Origin: Lineus longissimus
Lineage: Eukaryota > Nemertea > Pilidiophora > Heteronemertea > Lineidae
Direction of reading: 5' to 3'
Assembly (NCBI RefSeq): GCF_910592395.1
Contig: NC_088320.1
Span: 14,818,501-14,882,500, forward strand
DNA length: 64,000 bases
Shown: piece by piece, positions 31,831 through 42,674 of the stretch
How the letters are laid out: the number at the start of each line of letters is the position of its first letter
How positions within the stretch are numbered: position 1 is the first letter of the stretch
The notes under the pieces: generated by a model
What the model was told of the DNA's origin: nothing
What the model saw: the letters and a program-made list of their open reading frames with translations, nothing else
The model's database searches: none
Translations under genes and position numbers: made by a program

Positions 31831-34800
31831 ATGAAAGCGCTAATCCCCGTTCTCCTTGCCCTCGTGGCGTTTGATTCCGGCATGTCAACGCCATTCAAGG
31901 ACTGCGGTGAGCAAAAATCCTTCACACTTATTTTGAGGGTTGACCATAGGAGCCGACATTATTGCTAGAAGTTGAAATCATGAAGCAATAAAAGCTCCTT
32001 CAAAGTGAAGTGAATGCACATTTAAGATGTGGGAGGCTGGTCGCTGGAAGACAAAGAACAGTCTCCGACCCATGAAATTAGCAATCTCTTCAGTTTAAAT
32101 GAGTTCTATCTGCTTTAGGGTTTCAAGTTCAAGCAAGAGCACGTGGTGCTTACGGTCAACCCATAAGGAAGAACACGTTTGTTTTAATAGGCAAAGACAT
32201 ACTGGGTGAATTTTGCTGCAATTTTTACAAGTCCGAAAGCTAAAACATGAAATAAAGTGAAGAATGTTGCTTGCTTACTTATATCAAAGATGTATTTGGG
32301 GTCGGTAACAAATATTGAATAAATGAAACAGTCTTTCATGTCCATAAATCTTCCCAATATGAGAAACAAAAGCATTTTTTGCTAGCAAGGAAGCCAACCA
32401 GCTGATTGTTCTCTGCCGAAAACCTTATCAATGCGTGAATAAGGGTCATTGCTAGAGCAAACTTTTCCAATGGGCCTAAGGGTTGACCATAGGCACCACC
32501 ATTTTGGCTAGAACTTGAAATCTAAAAGGAATTTCAAGGGTGGGAGTCGGTTGTTTGCTTTCAAGAGAACAGCCTCTGAGGTTTTGAATCGGCATTCACT
32601 TCATTTTGAAGGACTTTTAATTGTTTCTAACCTTTAATGGTGGTGCGTATGGCCAATCCATACTCATGAGGATTTGAAAGGAACGAGTTTGGAATCCTCT
32701 GTGCACCTGTGTGACTGTCCGCTATGGTTACAGTATGCACTGAGCGGACAGTCATAACTGTACGTGTCCACGTGTAACCAAAGCGGACAGTATGTCTCCT
32801 ATCACTGCATTTTAAGTCACTTTATGAAACACTTCCTGTGATATGAATATAATGTCATTTCACCAAGCTGTTCATATCTGTTTCTTGCCATGTTGGCTGT
32901 TAATTCCTGGAACTAGCATACACATTTGTGGGCCTATGCCCATGTCTGTACATAGGCCTTCAGTGCAAGGTTGTAACCATAGCGGACAGTCTGCCGTATA
33001 TTTTTGCATTTTAAGTCACTTTATAGAACACTTTAAGCCACATCTTACTATTCTGGTGTACATGCTACACAACACTGTCAGCCCGTGCAATAATCTCCAC
33101 AACTTAGGCAATTATGGTAAAAATAAGCGTAAAAAGTGCCAATAATTCGGCGTACAATTACAAAAACACGGATTTTGTCGTCTCCCTACTTTTTATCTCC
33201 CTTTTTGATTATGATATAGGCCTACTCTGAGGACGCCATTAAGCCGGTTTTGATGCGTCTGTTTTGCATAGGCCTGTTACACCTAGCTTTTGTACAGGCG
33301 CCATGGTGTCTGCCAGCATATTTCTAATACTCTAGGTGTGATGTAGAGTGATGATTTTTAGCTTGATTGCAGTATATTGCGATTCTTTAACCCATACACG
33401 TAATCAATTTGGATACCGTTGCGTAGGAATTATTGCAATAACGTAATATCTTCCTGAAATCAATTGACATTAACAAAAACCTTCCCTTGTTTATTTTCAG
33501 GGTCAAATGCTGGTAAGGTTGAATCAGTAGACATCGCAACACCCGGCGGCCGCCAAGGGTTTCTTGTGCGAGGAAAAAAAGCAACTCTAACGGTTGTGTT
33601 CACTTCGTGTAAGTATAGTAGAAACGCCATCATCAAGAAATTCACCGGCTATTTGCCTCGACTGCGATGGGTGGTTTCTTGGCACCACCCTTTTTATGTA
33701 TTGGTGCTATTCGCGATGACGTCGCGATTTTTTGGTAGAATCTTTAAAAATAGGTGTTGATATTGATTTGAGCAAGACTGTTCATGCGTTTATATCGAAT
33801 TGTGTCACGCAATGATGGTGGCTACGATGGACCTTAAAACGAATGTTGCCAGTTTCAACTTGTCGCATGTTCTACAGCGGTTTTATTGTTTTTAATATTC
33901 ATTTCCAGACAGCCAGAGCAAGACTGCAACTGGAATAATGAAGGGAGATGTGGTCGTCTGGGTACCTTTCAAGCTTCCTAATAAGGACGCATGCACACAA
34001 GGAGTTACATGTCCAATGTCGAAGGGAGCAAGATACACCTTTAAGACATCCTTTGACATACTTCAGGAGGATCCAGCTGTAAGTTTTTAAGCATCTGACA
34101 AAAACATCAGGGCATAGCGACATAAAGTATATCTGAATCATTTTCAAATAAATTCAAAGTTCTAAAAAAGCATACTAAACCACTATCATTTGTCTGCACA
34201 CAGCTTGCATGGCAGTTTTGAAATTATTTTATGTACATTCACGAATTAGTATTGAAAACTTGTATCCCAAAATGAAGTTACCTAAATTGAAAAATGTAAA
34301 TTGTAATTGAAAAAGGTAAATTGTAGCATGACGGTCGATATCACGAGGGTGCAGATTAACAGTTATGAAAAGGGACACGTTGTGGAACGATGACTTTTTG
34401 GAAGTCTAGGGTCGCCACCTCCTTGAGGTCTGATGGACCAGCGAATCGATGCTGGCCAATGACAATCGAGGTGGCTGATCACATGCAATCCAACTAATCG
34501 GCCATTTTAACGGCGTGTCCCTCCAGCCAACACCAGAGGCGACTCAACAAATGTGGACTCCTTGTATCACCTATATGGTATGTGCAGCAGAGTTTTCAAA
34601 GAGATAACAGACTTCGATTTAATCTTCTCCGATCATTCACTTGATCCAATCAACGGTGGTCTCTACTCTCGTTAGTCCCCACATTCAAGAGCTAGTCCAG
34701 CACCCATCAGTGTAAGCCTTGTCCAACTCCGAAGGGCTCAACAACATCAGTATCTGTGCTGGTGTGACCGGTGTCCGTTAGCAATTTCAAAGCATTACAT

Positions 34801-35173
34801 TTTATTAATAAGACATGCTGATATCAATAAAACTGACTATCTGATGCGTTGCAATGGTCGATTTCATCGCGAAATGCGAAAATAAATTAAGTGCGAAAAT
34901 ATTCAGGTTTATAACAATAGCTCTAATCGTTATTTGACTCGGTAGAACGATATGATTGACGCTGCTACAGTTTTGGGTTTTGCATAATTACCCCCCCCCC
35001 CCCCCCACCAGCACCACAACCACCACCACCACAACCACATATTTCTAAAGGCCGCTAAATTGATATTGATTGGATCTTTCTCGTTTCAGATACGTTTGGT
35101 TATGCAATTGCAACTGAAGGACGACAACGACAAGGATATTGTATGCGTACAATTTCCAAACGAAATAATGTAG
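31831..35173 (+). CDS. NPC2/ML-domain protein, copy C; exons 31831-31906, 33501-33608, 33909-34078, 35090-35173
   Basis: Same exon sizes and phases as A and B; 145 aa. Very close to copy A (IMKGDVVVWVPFKLPNKD), differing at a few sites: FKDCG instead of FMDCG, GSNAG instead of GSKAG, QEDPA instead of QEYPA, and FPNEIM at the end. FKDCG is the form usual in the NPC2 family. Signal peptide and the two remaining cysteine pairs are intact; the second NPC2 pair is missing as in the other copies. An 18-base poly-G tract lies just past the stop (35288-35305). Confidence 0.88.
31907..33500 (+). other. Intron 1 of NPC2-like gene C
   Basis: No gene. Contains the invertible segment in forward orientation (32697-32972, 276 bp), without the extra 67-bp duplication of unit A. 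Confidence 0.7.
32697..32972. repeat. Invertible segment, forward orientation (unit C)
   Basis: Same flanks and orientation as in A; exact length match (276 bp) with the reversed copies in B and D. Confidence 0.85.
34079..35089 (+). other. Intron 3 of NPC2-like gene C
   Basis: No gene. Poly-C tract near 34990 followed by CCACCA low complexity, as in unit A. Confidence 0.65.
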
Positions 35174-36904
35174 CACATCAACACTATTATACAAAAGCTT
35201 CGAGATCATCTCAAACTAAATTCAACCCACCAGCTGGAATTGTCTGACAGTGCTCGCCACAATATTACATTTGATTTGTCGTTTCGCGGGGGGGGGGGGG
35301 GGGGGATTCACTGCATAACTCCTGAGGAAGAAAACCTTTACTGCAGGGCATTTAAATAGATCGAAAAACTCTGCATTTTGATCTTTGATGGAACAAATAA
35401 CAATCAAGTCTAGGCACCCTGTTTGAACATTTCAGCTGCTCTGTTAATTTAGGTCAAACGATGTCTTAACATCCTCTCCGGCATAGAAGCCTAAATTGTA
35501 CAATGGTTCATGGCCAGTCATATGATAAGGCTAGACATGCCAATGTTTTAGTCCTAGGGAAACGGCGCCTTAGAAAATCGTTAGTTTAGTTTGATGTTCC
35601 TGTTAGCATATACCATAGCATAGTAAAGTAGAGAGTGAATAAAACATGGTATGCTTCTAATATGTGTGTTAATTTATTCAACTCCTAAGTGATTCCGCGA
35701 TACTGTCGAGTTTGCCTAACACCAAATAAGTGAGCTTTTTATACACCAGTCATCTTTTTGTACAGCATTTTAATACATCTGTTTGTAGACAAACATTTGC
35801 CTTACAGTTGGGGTTGCCACTGTGTTTCAATATCAGTTTGTTCACATTATTAATCATGGTCCGGATCAGCAGGTGGCGGCAGACGAAACCGCTCTTAGAA
35901 TATCGAGGTAACATCAAATATGCACAGGTGGCATGGCTAGTTTTGGGTACTTGTGTCCGTTTTAAAAGCGTAACGCCAGTGCATAAACAGCACTATCTAT
36001 TTGCATTAATAGTCACACCGAATACCAACAGGTGGCAGGGCGGACGAATATCATACTGCGCCAAAACATTTTCGAAAATCGCCGTCGTATGATAGAGGGA
36101 GAACAATTTTTTTCCGCGAGATGCATGTCTTGCATTCAAAAACATGTTGTCATCATGTTTCATATTATGTTTTCTTTTCAAGTATGACCTTATGTCGAGC
36201 TTTCTCGTACGGCAAAACATAGGGTTCATGTCAACACACTCTAATTAGCAGAACAATACTGTTGGTAAAATAAGTAACCTTAAATTATTAGAATCATTAT
36301 TACTACACACAGCGAAATGGATAATAAATAGTAGAAAGCGGAAACTGAAAATGTCAAACGCTAAAAATCAGTGAAATTACAGAGTATTATATAACGCAAA
36401 TGAATGACGTCATAGTATTTTAGCCCTTCATTGAAATCAAATATCGGCGCAATGCACTTATACTAGACTGTGAAATAGTGCTATTCGAGGGACGATAACC
36501 CCGTGAATAAATGAGCCGAACAGTCTTGTCGACCGACAATTCTCACTTCGAAACTACGGTATGCTTGCATGTGCTCAACAGCTATGCACGTTGAACTACT
36601 GCGCATCCATGTTTAACGTGGGACAATGAAATTGTGTAATATGCCCCCCCCCCCCCCGAGCCAACAGCCTCCAAGCCTCCGCACACACAAAGTTTTATTC
36701 GTTGATTTTGTTGAATTTATTTGTCGAGTGAAAAATACTTGATTTCAACTTGATGATCCTAATTGTAATAGTATGTGGGATGAAATACCTAGCTTTCATG
36801 CGGCGAACATTTGTATTATGTCTTGCTGACAACATATCAGTCGCATATATCTTGCTGACAAATAGAAGTGAGTAAAGAACACAAACCCCAATGGAACCGA
36901 CTTC
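35174..36904. other. 3' flank of NPC2-like gene C up to the Polinton
   Basis: No gene. AATAAA at 35638-35643, CTCF-like motifs at 35866-35879 and 36025-36038, poly-C near 36643. Ends with the target-site duplication GACTTC (36899-36904). Confidence 0.6.
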
Positions 36905-37154
36905 AGAATATATGTATTGTGGTGGTAGGAATCTAGGTAATTCTAAGCTATTTTAACAAAAGCCCTTACAGGCCTTTTTGTCTCAAATTAGCTTAGAAAC
37001 CCCTAAGAACCAGACACCACAATACATATATTCTATCATTCATGAAATGGTCAGTGAAGCGTTGCAGTGAAATGGTAAGGGAATACTAGAGTTCAATGGG
37101 TTAATGTAATCATGACTTACTGTATTCCAACAGAAAGTACACGTCAATAGCTTT
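36905..37154 (+). repeat. Polinton left terminal inverted repeat with nested palindrome
   Basis: Inverted match to 55305-55566. The outer 130 bp (36905-37034) is an imperfect palindrome that could fold into a hairpin. The right copy carries a CCCTTACCATTT duplication and a few extra bases, which explains its greater length. Confidence 0.9.
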
Positions 37155-37691
37155 CCAAGGATACATCATTGCAAATATACATTGAGAAATGGCAGAGAAA
37201 TGAACCATTGAAGTTCGCACATCTTGATAGTCCCAGCGTATTCCAATAAATGCTGTAGGCCTACAATACAGCTGTTACAGTGATTAATCATTGTTGCTTG
37301 AATCTATTTAAAATAATGTTGACAGTGTCTGCATGTACATGGTAACATATGTTACCAAACAATACTCACGTCCCAAAGTATTACAAAAGTCTATTGTTCG
37401 TTAATGCGTTTATCCGACAGAATTTCCAGACATTATTTTAACGACCGCAAAAAAAATTTTCAGCGCTGAAAATATTTTCTAAAATTCTGTCGGATAAACG
37501 CATTAAGACACAATAGGCCTTTTCATGTCTTTGACAAGCAAAAATAATTAATGATTGCAACATCTGATATGGCCATTGTAATTTGCAAGCACAAATAATT
37601 AATTACTGCAACATCTGATATGGCCATTGTACAACTTAATATCACTATGGTTTAAAGGCAAATGTTATTAACCAAAATTCAAGTAAATTAA
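37155..37691. other. Polinton subterminal region
   Basis: No gene. Contains a 106-bp foldback (37401-37506) and two tandem copies of an about 48-bp unit (AATAATTAAT...TGGCCATTGTA, about 37538-37632). This whole stretch is missing from the left Polinton. Confidence 0.7.
37401..37506. mobile_element. 106-bp foldback with 25-bp perfect inverted repeats
   Basis: Arms 37401-37425 (TTAATGCGTTTATCCGACAG...) and 37482-37506 are exact reverse complements; the centre is A/T-rich. Probably a MITE nested in the Polinton, or a regulatory/replication structure. Confidence 0.8.
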
Positions 37692-39083
37692 ATGTATTAT
37701 CCAATAGCAAATCAACATAAAAGTAAATTCACCTATGACTTCTTTAATTTAGAAGTAACTGTTAATACTAATAACTTCTTCAGACTACAAGAAACTAAGA
37801 TAACACCTGGGTTTTTGAGCCTGAAAAATAAGAAAAACTGTCTTCTACTGGAAAAGAATCCATTATCGTTTTACCAGAACCAATTTAACATGGCTGTTTG
37901 GTTTGCTACAACAGGTTGTGGTATTTCAATAGACGATCACTTGAATCACAGTGACCCATTGTTAAGGTCAATTTACAGGTTTCATGTTTACTATCAAATA
38001 TTGAAGATCATGAAGAATCTAGAGATACCAATTCCAGGTGAAAGTGATTTTAATGAGACAAACAATAACATTAACCGTAGGAAACTAGGAGGGTTATTGA
38101 GTGAATTTGGTTTAAAAGACGAGTACGATTTCTCGGTGTTTGAAAATAACGGTGGTTGGAGGTCATGGAGTGTACCGGATTACAACCCGAACATAACTGA
38201 TCCCGGATATTACATCAATGATTCTAAAATCAATTTCTTCCTCATGCAAGTTCATGAAAATAGAATGCCACCGATGTTCAGTAAAGACTGGGATGCTGGA
38301 ATGGCTAATTTCAAATATCCAGATATTTTCATCAAGGATCATGTCAGGAGACACAAGAATGTATTTGATGTAATTACACAAAATGAATGTCAAACCTATC
38401 AACAATTCATGATATTTAAATCAAATGGTTTCTCTAATCCTGGAATAGAGAGGTTGAATGATACAATAAGAACATATGTTTACTGTATTCTGGGTGCTCA
38501 GGCGTTGACCAGAACACCAATAATTGGAGTACCGGGTACAGAATTGGATGCACAGAAGGAATTTAACAAACTATTAAAGGATTCGATTAATCAACATCCT
38601 GATATTCCCACTTCAATTCAAAGATATCAAAAAGCAGTGAGTGACACTCATACAAGACTAGATTATGTAATATCACCAGGATTGTATGTCATAGGATCAA
38701 ATATGGTACTCGTTATTGGTAAGCTGGATAACTACAATAATAACATTTTAATAGCGCCAAAAAATGCTAAACCCGGTAAGAATGACATTAACCACAAAAA
38801 GACCTTACCACCACCACTGATGGAAGGAAATAGTTCTAAGAAAATAAGAGTTAAGAGTAGTGTTGGTACATCAATGACGGACAAAGTCCCGAGAGCAAAG
38901 CTCGAGACCAGTCATAAACCAAAGAGTAATGTTGATACACCAAAAACAACTGAAACCTCAAAGAATATTCCTATTACTACTAAACTTGACACCAAAGTTG
39001 AGAAGGAGGATGATACTCATGAAACAATTAAATTCATGCTTTACTCAGTTGTTGGTACATTGATTGTTTTTATGGTTAGATAA
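37692..39083 (+). CDS. Polinton conserved hypothetical protein with C-terminal membrane anchor (463 aa)
   Basis: First gene inside the left terminal repeat. The body (residues about 60-340) has patterns such as WFATTGCGISIDDHL and RLNDTIRTYVYCILGAQA that I recall from hypothetical proteins of other animal Polintons; activity unknown. Residues 370-440 are a Lys/Thr/Ser-rich linker with a twin-hairpin repeat copy read as DKVPRAKLE. The end is one membrane helix. The stop is followed after 10 bp by the next gene, and the following genes run the same way as a compact cluster. Confidence 0.82.
   Translation: MYYPIANQHKSKFTYDFFNLEVTVNTNNFFRLQETKITPGFLSLKNKKNCLLLEKNPLSFYQNQFNMAVWFATTGCGISIDDHLNHSDPLLRSIYRFHVYYQILKIMKNLEIPIPGESDFNETNNNINRRKLGGLLSEFGLKDEYDFSVFENNGGWRSWSVPDYNPNITDPGYYINDSKINFFLMQVHENRMPPMFSKDWDAGMANFKYPDIFIKDHVRRHKNVFDVITQNECQTYQQFMIFKSNGFSNPGIERLNDTIRTYVYCILGAQALTRTPIIGVPGTELDAQKEFNKLLKDSINQHPDIPTSIQRYQKAVSDTHTRLDYVISPGLYVIGSNMVLVIGKLDNYNNNILIAPKNAKPGKNDINHKKTLPPPLMEGNSSKKIRVKSSVGTSMTDKVPRAKLETSHKPKSNVDTPKTTETSKNIPITTKLDTKVEKEDDTHETIKFMLYSVVGTLIVFMVR
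38878..38907. repeat. Twin-hairpin repeat (463-aa gene)
   Basis: GGACAAAGTCC and GAGCAAAGCTC; shared with the left Polinton (4207-4236). Read as DKVPRAKLE; the TAG that frame would contain is AAG here. Confidence 0.85.
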
Positions 39084-39093
39084 ATAAGTAATT

Positions 39094-40707
39094 ATGGCTG
39101 AAGGAGGTGAAAATTATGAAATGGATGATTACGATTCACAATCATCATCATCATCATCAGGAACTTTTGAACAAATTCTAGAAATGAGAAAGGATGATTT
39201 AATTAATCAATATATTCACGCAAGATACAACACAGGTGAAATCAATAGAACTTTTCAAGATGACGGCACAACATACAACACAGGAGGTGAATATATCCAA
39301 ATGGATGAGATAGATCCTAATACAGGTGAAATCAATAGAACTTTTCAAGATGACGGCACAACATACAACACAGGAGGTGGAAATCTTACTACTGAAACTT
39401 CATTCAGTACACCAGAAAGAGTAAGAGGTATTGTCCCTGAATTGATGGAAAAGGAGTTAAGTTACGATACAATAGAGGATAAACTTGATAAAGCATTGGG
39501 AGGATCAATCTGGAATTATGACAAGAAAAAATTGAGTAATCTTTCACCACACATTAGTTACAATGGAAACAAACTTTATTACAATCCGAGAAATTCTGAA
39601 TTTGATTTGATAAAAGATAAACGAGGAAACAAAAATTTATTTGAATATTCTGATAAAAATGGAGAAAAGATAAAGTTAATTCCTTTAACTAAGGATAATG
39701 GAATCTTCTATGCTGAAGGCACATTAAAGACTAAGTTTGGTACTAGATTTGTTGACATGATTAGAGGTATGATTGCACCTGACCCACCAGTAAGGGAACC
39801 TACATTAGTAACCCCTGAAACACAGGCAGTAATTAATGAGGTAAACAGTTCAAACAAACCAATAGATAAACTGATAGATTCTAATGATGATGAACTTAAA
39901 TCACTGGGTTTTACTGAATATGCCTTGAGAGAACTTAGAGGGTTAAAACAGGCTGGTGATAAACTAGCTGCAGTAAAGAGGGATAAGGACATGCAAATAC
40001 AAGAACTAGAAAATCAACTTCATAATTTAACAAGAGACTATGTAAAGTCTGTAGAAGAAGATTCTAAAGACACGGGGGAGTTGAAAAAGCAAATAGATGA
40101 ACTAAATGACAAATTGCATGAGGAACAGTCAAAGGTATGGAGGTTAGACAATGACAGGGAGTCACAAACTAGAAGAATTAAACGTTTAATTGTTGATGTT
40201 CTAAAGAAACCAGATTCAACTATTCCTCTGAAGGACAGAATAAAGTTACTTTTTAAGACGTATGGTGTAACTATTAGCGCCATAATAACAGCTGTTGTAA
40301 TGACATTTACAACTCTAGGTCTTAGTATCAGTAGTGCTTTAAGTGGTGCCACTAAATCTGTAAAACCAACTCCAGGACCAGGACCATCTCCAGGACCAGA
40401 CCCAACTCCAGGACCTACACCAGAACCAGGACCAAAACCATCAATACCAGATAAAGTAAAAAAAGGTCTCAAGAAGTTTGCTGAATGGCTAAAAGAACTA
40501 GCCAAGAAATCAGCTGCGGCTTTACCGGGAATCATCGGTTCTATCGTATCATTTCTCCTGAAAACAATTGGTGCAGTTGTTGGCTTTCTAGCTGAACATC
40601 TGATCATAGCAGTTATTGCTATTGTGAGCTCCATAATTTATGGTTTAATTGGGGGTGTTAAAGCCTTAAAATCACGTAAAACAGTAAAATCACGTAAAAG
40701 GTCTTAG
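39094..40707 (+). CDS. Polinton membrane-active/coiled-coil protein (537 aa)
   Basis: Counterpart of 2407-4020 with the same order: acidic N-terminus, two tandem about 25-residue repeats, globular part, coiled coil, hydrophobic helix, PGP repeat, amphipathic Lys-rich segment, two hydrophobic helices and a basic end (KSRKTVKSRKRS). Its PGP repeat begins PTPGPGPSPGP where the left copy has an extra PTPGPD unit. A structural or membrane-penetration role is possible but unproven. Confidence 0.82.
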   Translation: MAEGGENYEMDDYDSQSSSSSSGTFEQILEMRKDDLINQYIHARYNTGEINRTFQDDGTTYNTGGEYIQMDEIDPNTGEINRTFQDDGTTYNTGGGNLTTETSFSTPERVRGIVPELMEKELSYDTIEDKLDKALGGSIWNYDKKKLSNLSPHISYNGNKLYYNPRNSEFDLIKDKRGNKNLFEYSDKNGEKIKLIPLTKDNGIFYAEGTLKTKFGTRFVDMIRGMIAPDPPVREPTLVTPETQAVINEVNSSNKPIDKLIDSNDDELKSLGFTEYALRELRGLKQAGDKLAAVKRDKDMQIQELENQLHNLTRDYVKSVEEDSKDTGELKKQIDELNDKLHEEQSKVWRLDNDRESQTRRIKRLIVDVLKKPDSTIPLKDRIKLLFKTYGVTISAIITAVVMTFTTLGLSISSALSGATKSVKPTPGPGPSPGPDPTPGPTPEPGPKPSIPDKVKKGLKKFAEWLKELAKKSAAALPGIIGSIVSFLLKTIGAVVGFLAEHLIIAVIAIVSSIIYGLIGGVKALKSRKTVKSRKRS

Positions 40708-40754
40708 GTTACCTTCTATCAAAACAATGTTTAAAAAATAATTATTATGTAAAT

Positions 40755-41954
40755 ATGAATAAATACATCTCATTAAAAGACTATTATTCTAGTGAGTCGG
40801 ACTTCGTCCTGAGAGCAGAGCTCGAGTGGAACAATGAGAATCTTAAAGGATACATTCGTCCTAGGGTTATGGATCGAGCAGATCTCTCAGGACGAAGTCG
40901 GACTAGGACAAGGTCCCGAGAGCAAAGCTTGACTCGAGCAGAGCTCTCAGGACGAAGTCCGACTGAGACAATCAAAGTAGTCCTGCCAAGAATGAAAGAA
41001 TATGACGTCAGTACCAACACTAATGCTCAATTCTGCCGTAATTGTAAAAGGTGGACACTTTTTGAGTATCAAAAAAACTTGAATTCAGCAAGGTACGCAG
41101 CTAAAACTGTGAAGTATCAATTCTGCACCAATTGCAATTCGACTACTTACGACGATGATTTTAAAACTCTTGAGATCAATATTGACAACAAGACACGTTA
41201 CTTTGACAGTATTCTAAGGAAACTTGGATGGAGTCGGCTGTCCGAATCGGCAGTTAAGTATTTAAAGGACTTTGTGGAAGGGTATTTACATTGCTACTTT
41301 TCAAGTCACAGAAAATGTCTTAGTAAGCAGAGATATGAAAGTACTCTTCAGTCAGCCCTAAAAATGGGTATTAACACTCTCCCCTCTAAGTTTTGTAACC
41401 AAGGGTTACATGGTGAAGCCATGCTTTTTAAATTTCACTGTGGGGAATATGATTGGTTTCTTGCCATTGAATTTATTAACAGGGCAATTGGTAAACCGCA
41501 ATTAACCGATGAGAATATCACTGACCTTAGACTAGTGTACTATGCTTTCCTTAGATTTCTGCATTACTGTGGTGTCAAGGTCACCATTAACTACAAGGTA
41601 TTTTTACACCAAGCCTTTAAAACGCTGAAAATCGATTATGTAATATTTACACCTTTTTTAACCAACAAGGAGCGAGTAAATGATTTGGAGATATTATGGT
41701 ATGATTTCACTCAAAGTATTTTCTTCCAGAATTACAAGGTTGAGAAGGAATATGACCAGGATATTGACAAGCAGTTTGACGTTTTACTGAGTGCCAGTGC
41801 AGATCGAGACATTAACTGCATCAGTAATATTAAGTTTACACCAGCCGGACTTCGTCCTGAGAGCACAGCTCGAGCCAGACTTCGTCCTGAGAGCACAGCT
41901 CGAGCCGGACTTCGTCCTGAGAGCATAGCTCGAGCTAGTGTTAAGATGCAATAA
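40755..41954 (+). CDS. Polinton zinc-ribbon protein (399 aa), repeat-laden termini
   Basis: The core is the same as in 1126-2358: CRNC...CTNC zinc-ribbon-like pair followed by a helical domain of about 220 residues. Twin-hairpin repeats supply residues about 15-25 (SDFVLRAELE), about 40-72 (LSGRSRTRTRSREQSLTRAELSG region, three copies) and the last 30 residues (three GLRPESTARA-type units). The same DNA repeat is thus read in forward frames 1, 2 and 3 and in reverse within one gene. Function unknown; the zinc ribbon would fit nucleic-acid binding. Confidence 0.78.
   Translation: MNKYISLKDYYSSESDFVLRAELEWNNENLKGYIRPRVMDRADLSGRSRTRTRSREQSLTRAELSGRSPTETIKVVLPRMKEYDVSTNTNAQFCRNCKRWTLFEYQKNLNSARYAAKTVKYQFCTNCNSTTYDDDFKTLEINIDNKTRYFDSILRKLGWSRLSESAVKYLKDFVEGYLHCYFSSHRKCLSKQRYESTLQSALKMGINTLPSKFCNQGLHGEAMLFKFHCGEYDWFLAIEFINRAIGKPQLTDENITDLRLVYYAFLRFLHYCGVKVTINYKVFLHQAFKTLKIDYVIFTPFLTNKERVNDLEILWYDFTQSIFFQNYKVEKEYDQDIDKQFDVLLSASADRDINCISNIKFTPAGLRPESTARARLRPESTARAGLRPESIARASVKMQ
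40795..41935. repeat. Twin-hairpin repeats in zinc-ribbon gene: 40795-40827, 40872-40964, 41846-41935
   Basis: 40872-40964 is three copies in alternating orientation; 41846-41935 is exactly three tandem 30-bp units. The left Polinton has two units at the latter place and a different arrangement at the former. Confidence 0.88.
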
Positions 41955-42005
41955 AGTTGTGAAAACAGCATTTTGCACTTAACAGTCATTTTTCCATAAT
42001 TTTAA

Positions 42006-42674
42006 ATGAATAATCAGCAAATGAATAGTCAGACATCTGCAGTGATTGAACAACAGATGAAACAGATTGGTGTTATGAGTCCTGAGAGCTTAGCTCGAGT
42101 TGGGGCTTCTAACCAACAGAACACTGGTAGTTACCAACAAAACAGAACTAACTTTCAACAGAACTGCTCTACAAATCAACAAGTTTCAAACAAGCAGTTG
42201 AATAGTTCAAATTTTGTTAATCCTAGTCAAGGAATAGTTAATCCCAGTCAAGGAATAGTCAATTCTAGTTGCCAACTAGGATCAACTCGAGCTACGCTCT
42301 CAGGACAAAGTCCGACTAGCAATCAACAAAATTTGAACTATTTGACTGATAGTGGCCTTAAAGCCAAACAAGACTTAGAGATTCTAGTTGCAACTGGTAA
42401 AAGCAAGGATTTCCTTAATAAACAAATAACTTTTAATGACTTGGATAAAATGACTGAAAAAGAAATCTTAAAACACCATAGAATGTATGAAACAAAGATG
42501 GCTGCCAGACTTAATGATTCTTTGGGTAAGACAGTAATTAAAGCTTACACTAAATTATCAAGGTGGTTATTACCAATAGATGATGAAGATAATCTTTATC
42601 ATGATCTTAGAAATGATTATTTGATAACTAACGAGTTGGATAAATGGCTTGGATGGTTGAGTTTGAGAATGTGA
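42006..42674 (+). CDS. Polinton Gln/Asn-rich protein, truncated by nonsense mutation (222 aa)
   Basis: Identical in layout to the 283-aa gene at 223-1074 until TGA at 42672-42674, where the left copy has GGA (AGAATGGGACC against AGAATGTGACC). The remaining frame, with the hydrophobic stretch and Met/Asn/Thr tail, is still open downstream to about 42857, but its MN-T repeats are rearranged. The product here lacks the presumed membrane segment. Confidence 0.75.
   Translation: MNNQQMNSQTSAVIEQQMKQIGVMSPESLARVGASNQQNTGSYQQNRTNFQQNCSTNQQVSNKQLNSSNFVNPSQGIVNPSQGIVNSSCQLGSTRATLSGQSPTSNQQNLNYLTDSGLKAKQDLEILVATGKSKDFLNKQITFNDLDKMTEKEILKHHRMYETKMAARLNDSLGKTVIKAYTKLSRWLLPIDDEDNLYHDLRNDYLITNELDKWLGWLSLRM

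Noticed and set aside
35288-35305. 18-base poly-G tract past NPC2 copy C as a regulatory element
   Set aside because: Other units have ordinary sequence here and the window is full of variable poly-C tracts; slippage or assembly artefact is likelier.
41846-41905. Possible hammerhead ribozyme in tandem twin-hairpin repeats (GTCCTGAGAGC)
   Set aside because: The CUGANGA and GAAA core strings are not both present; only short independent hairpins are seen.
41846-41935. Three exact 30-bp direct repeats resembling a CRISPR array
   Set aside because: No spacers between units, located in a translated C-terminus of a eukaryotic transposon gene; it is a tandem run of the twin-hairpin repeat.
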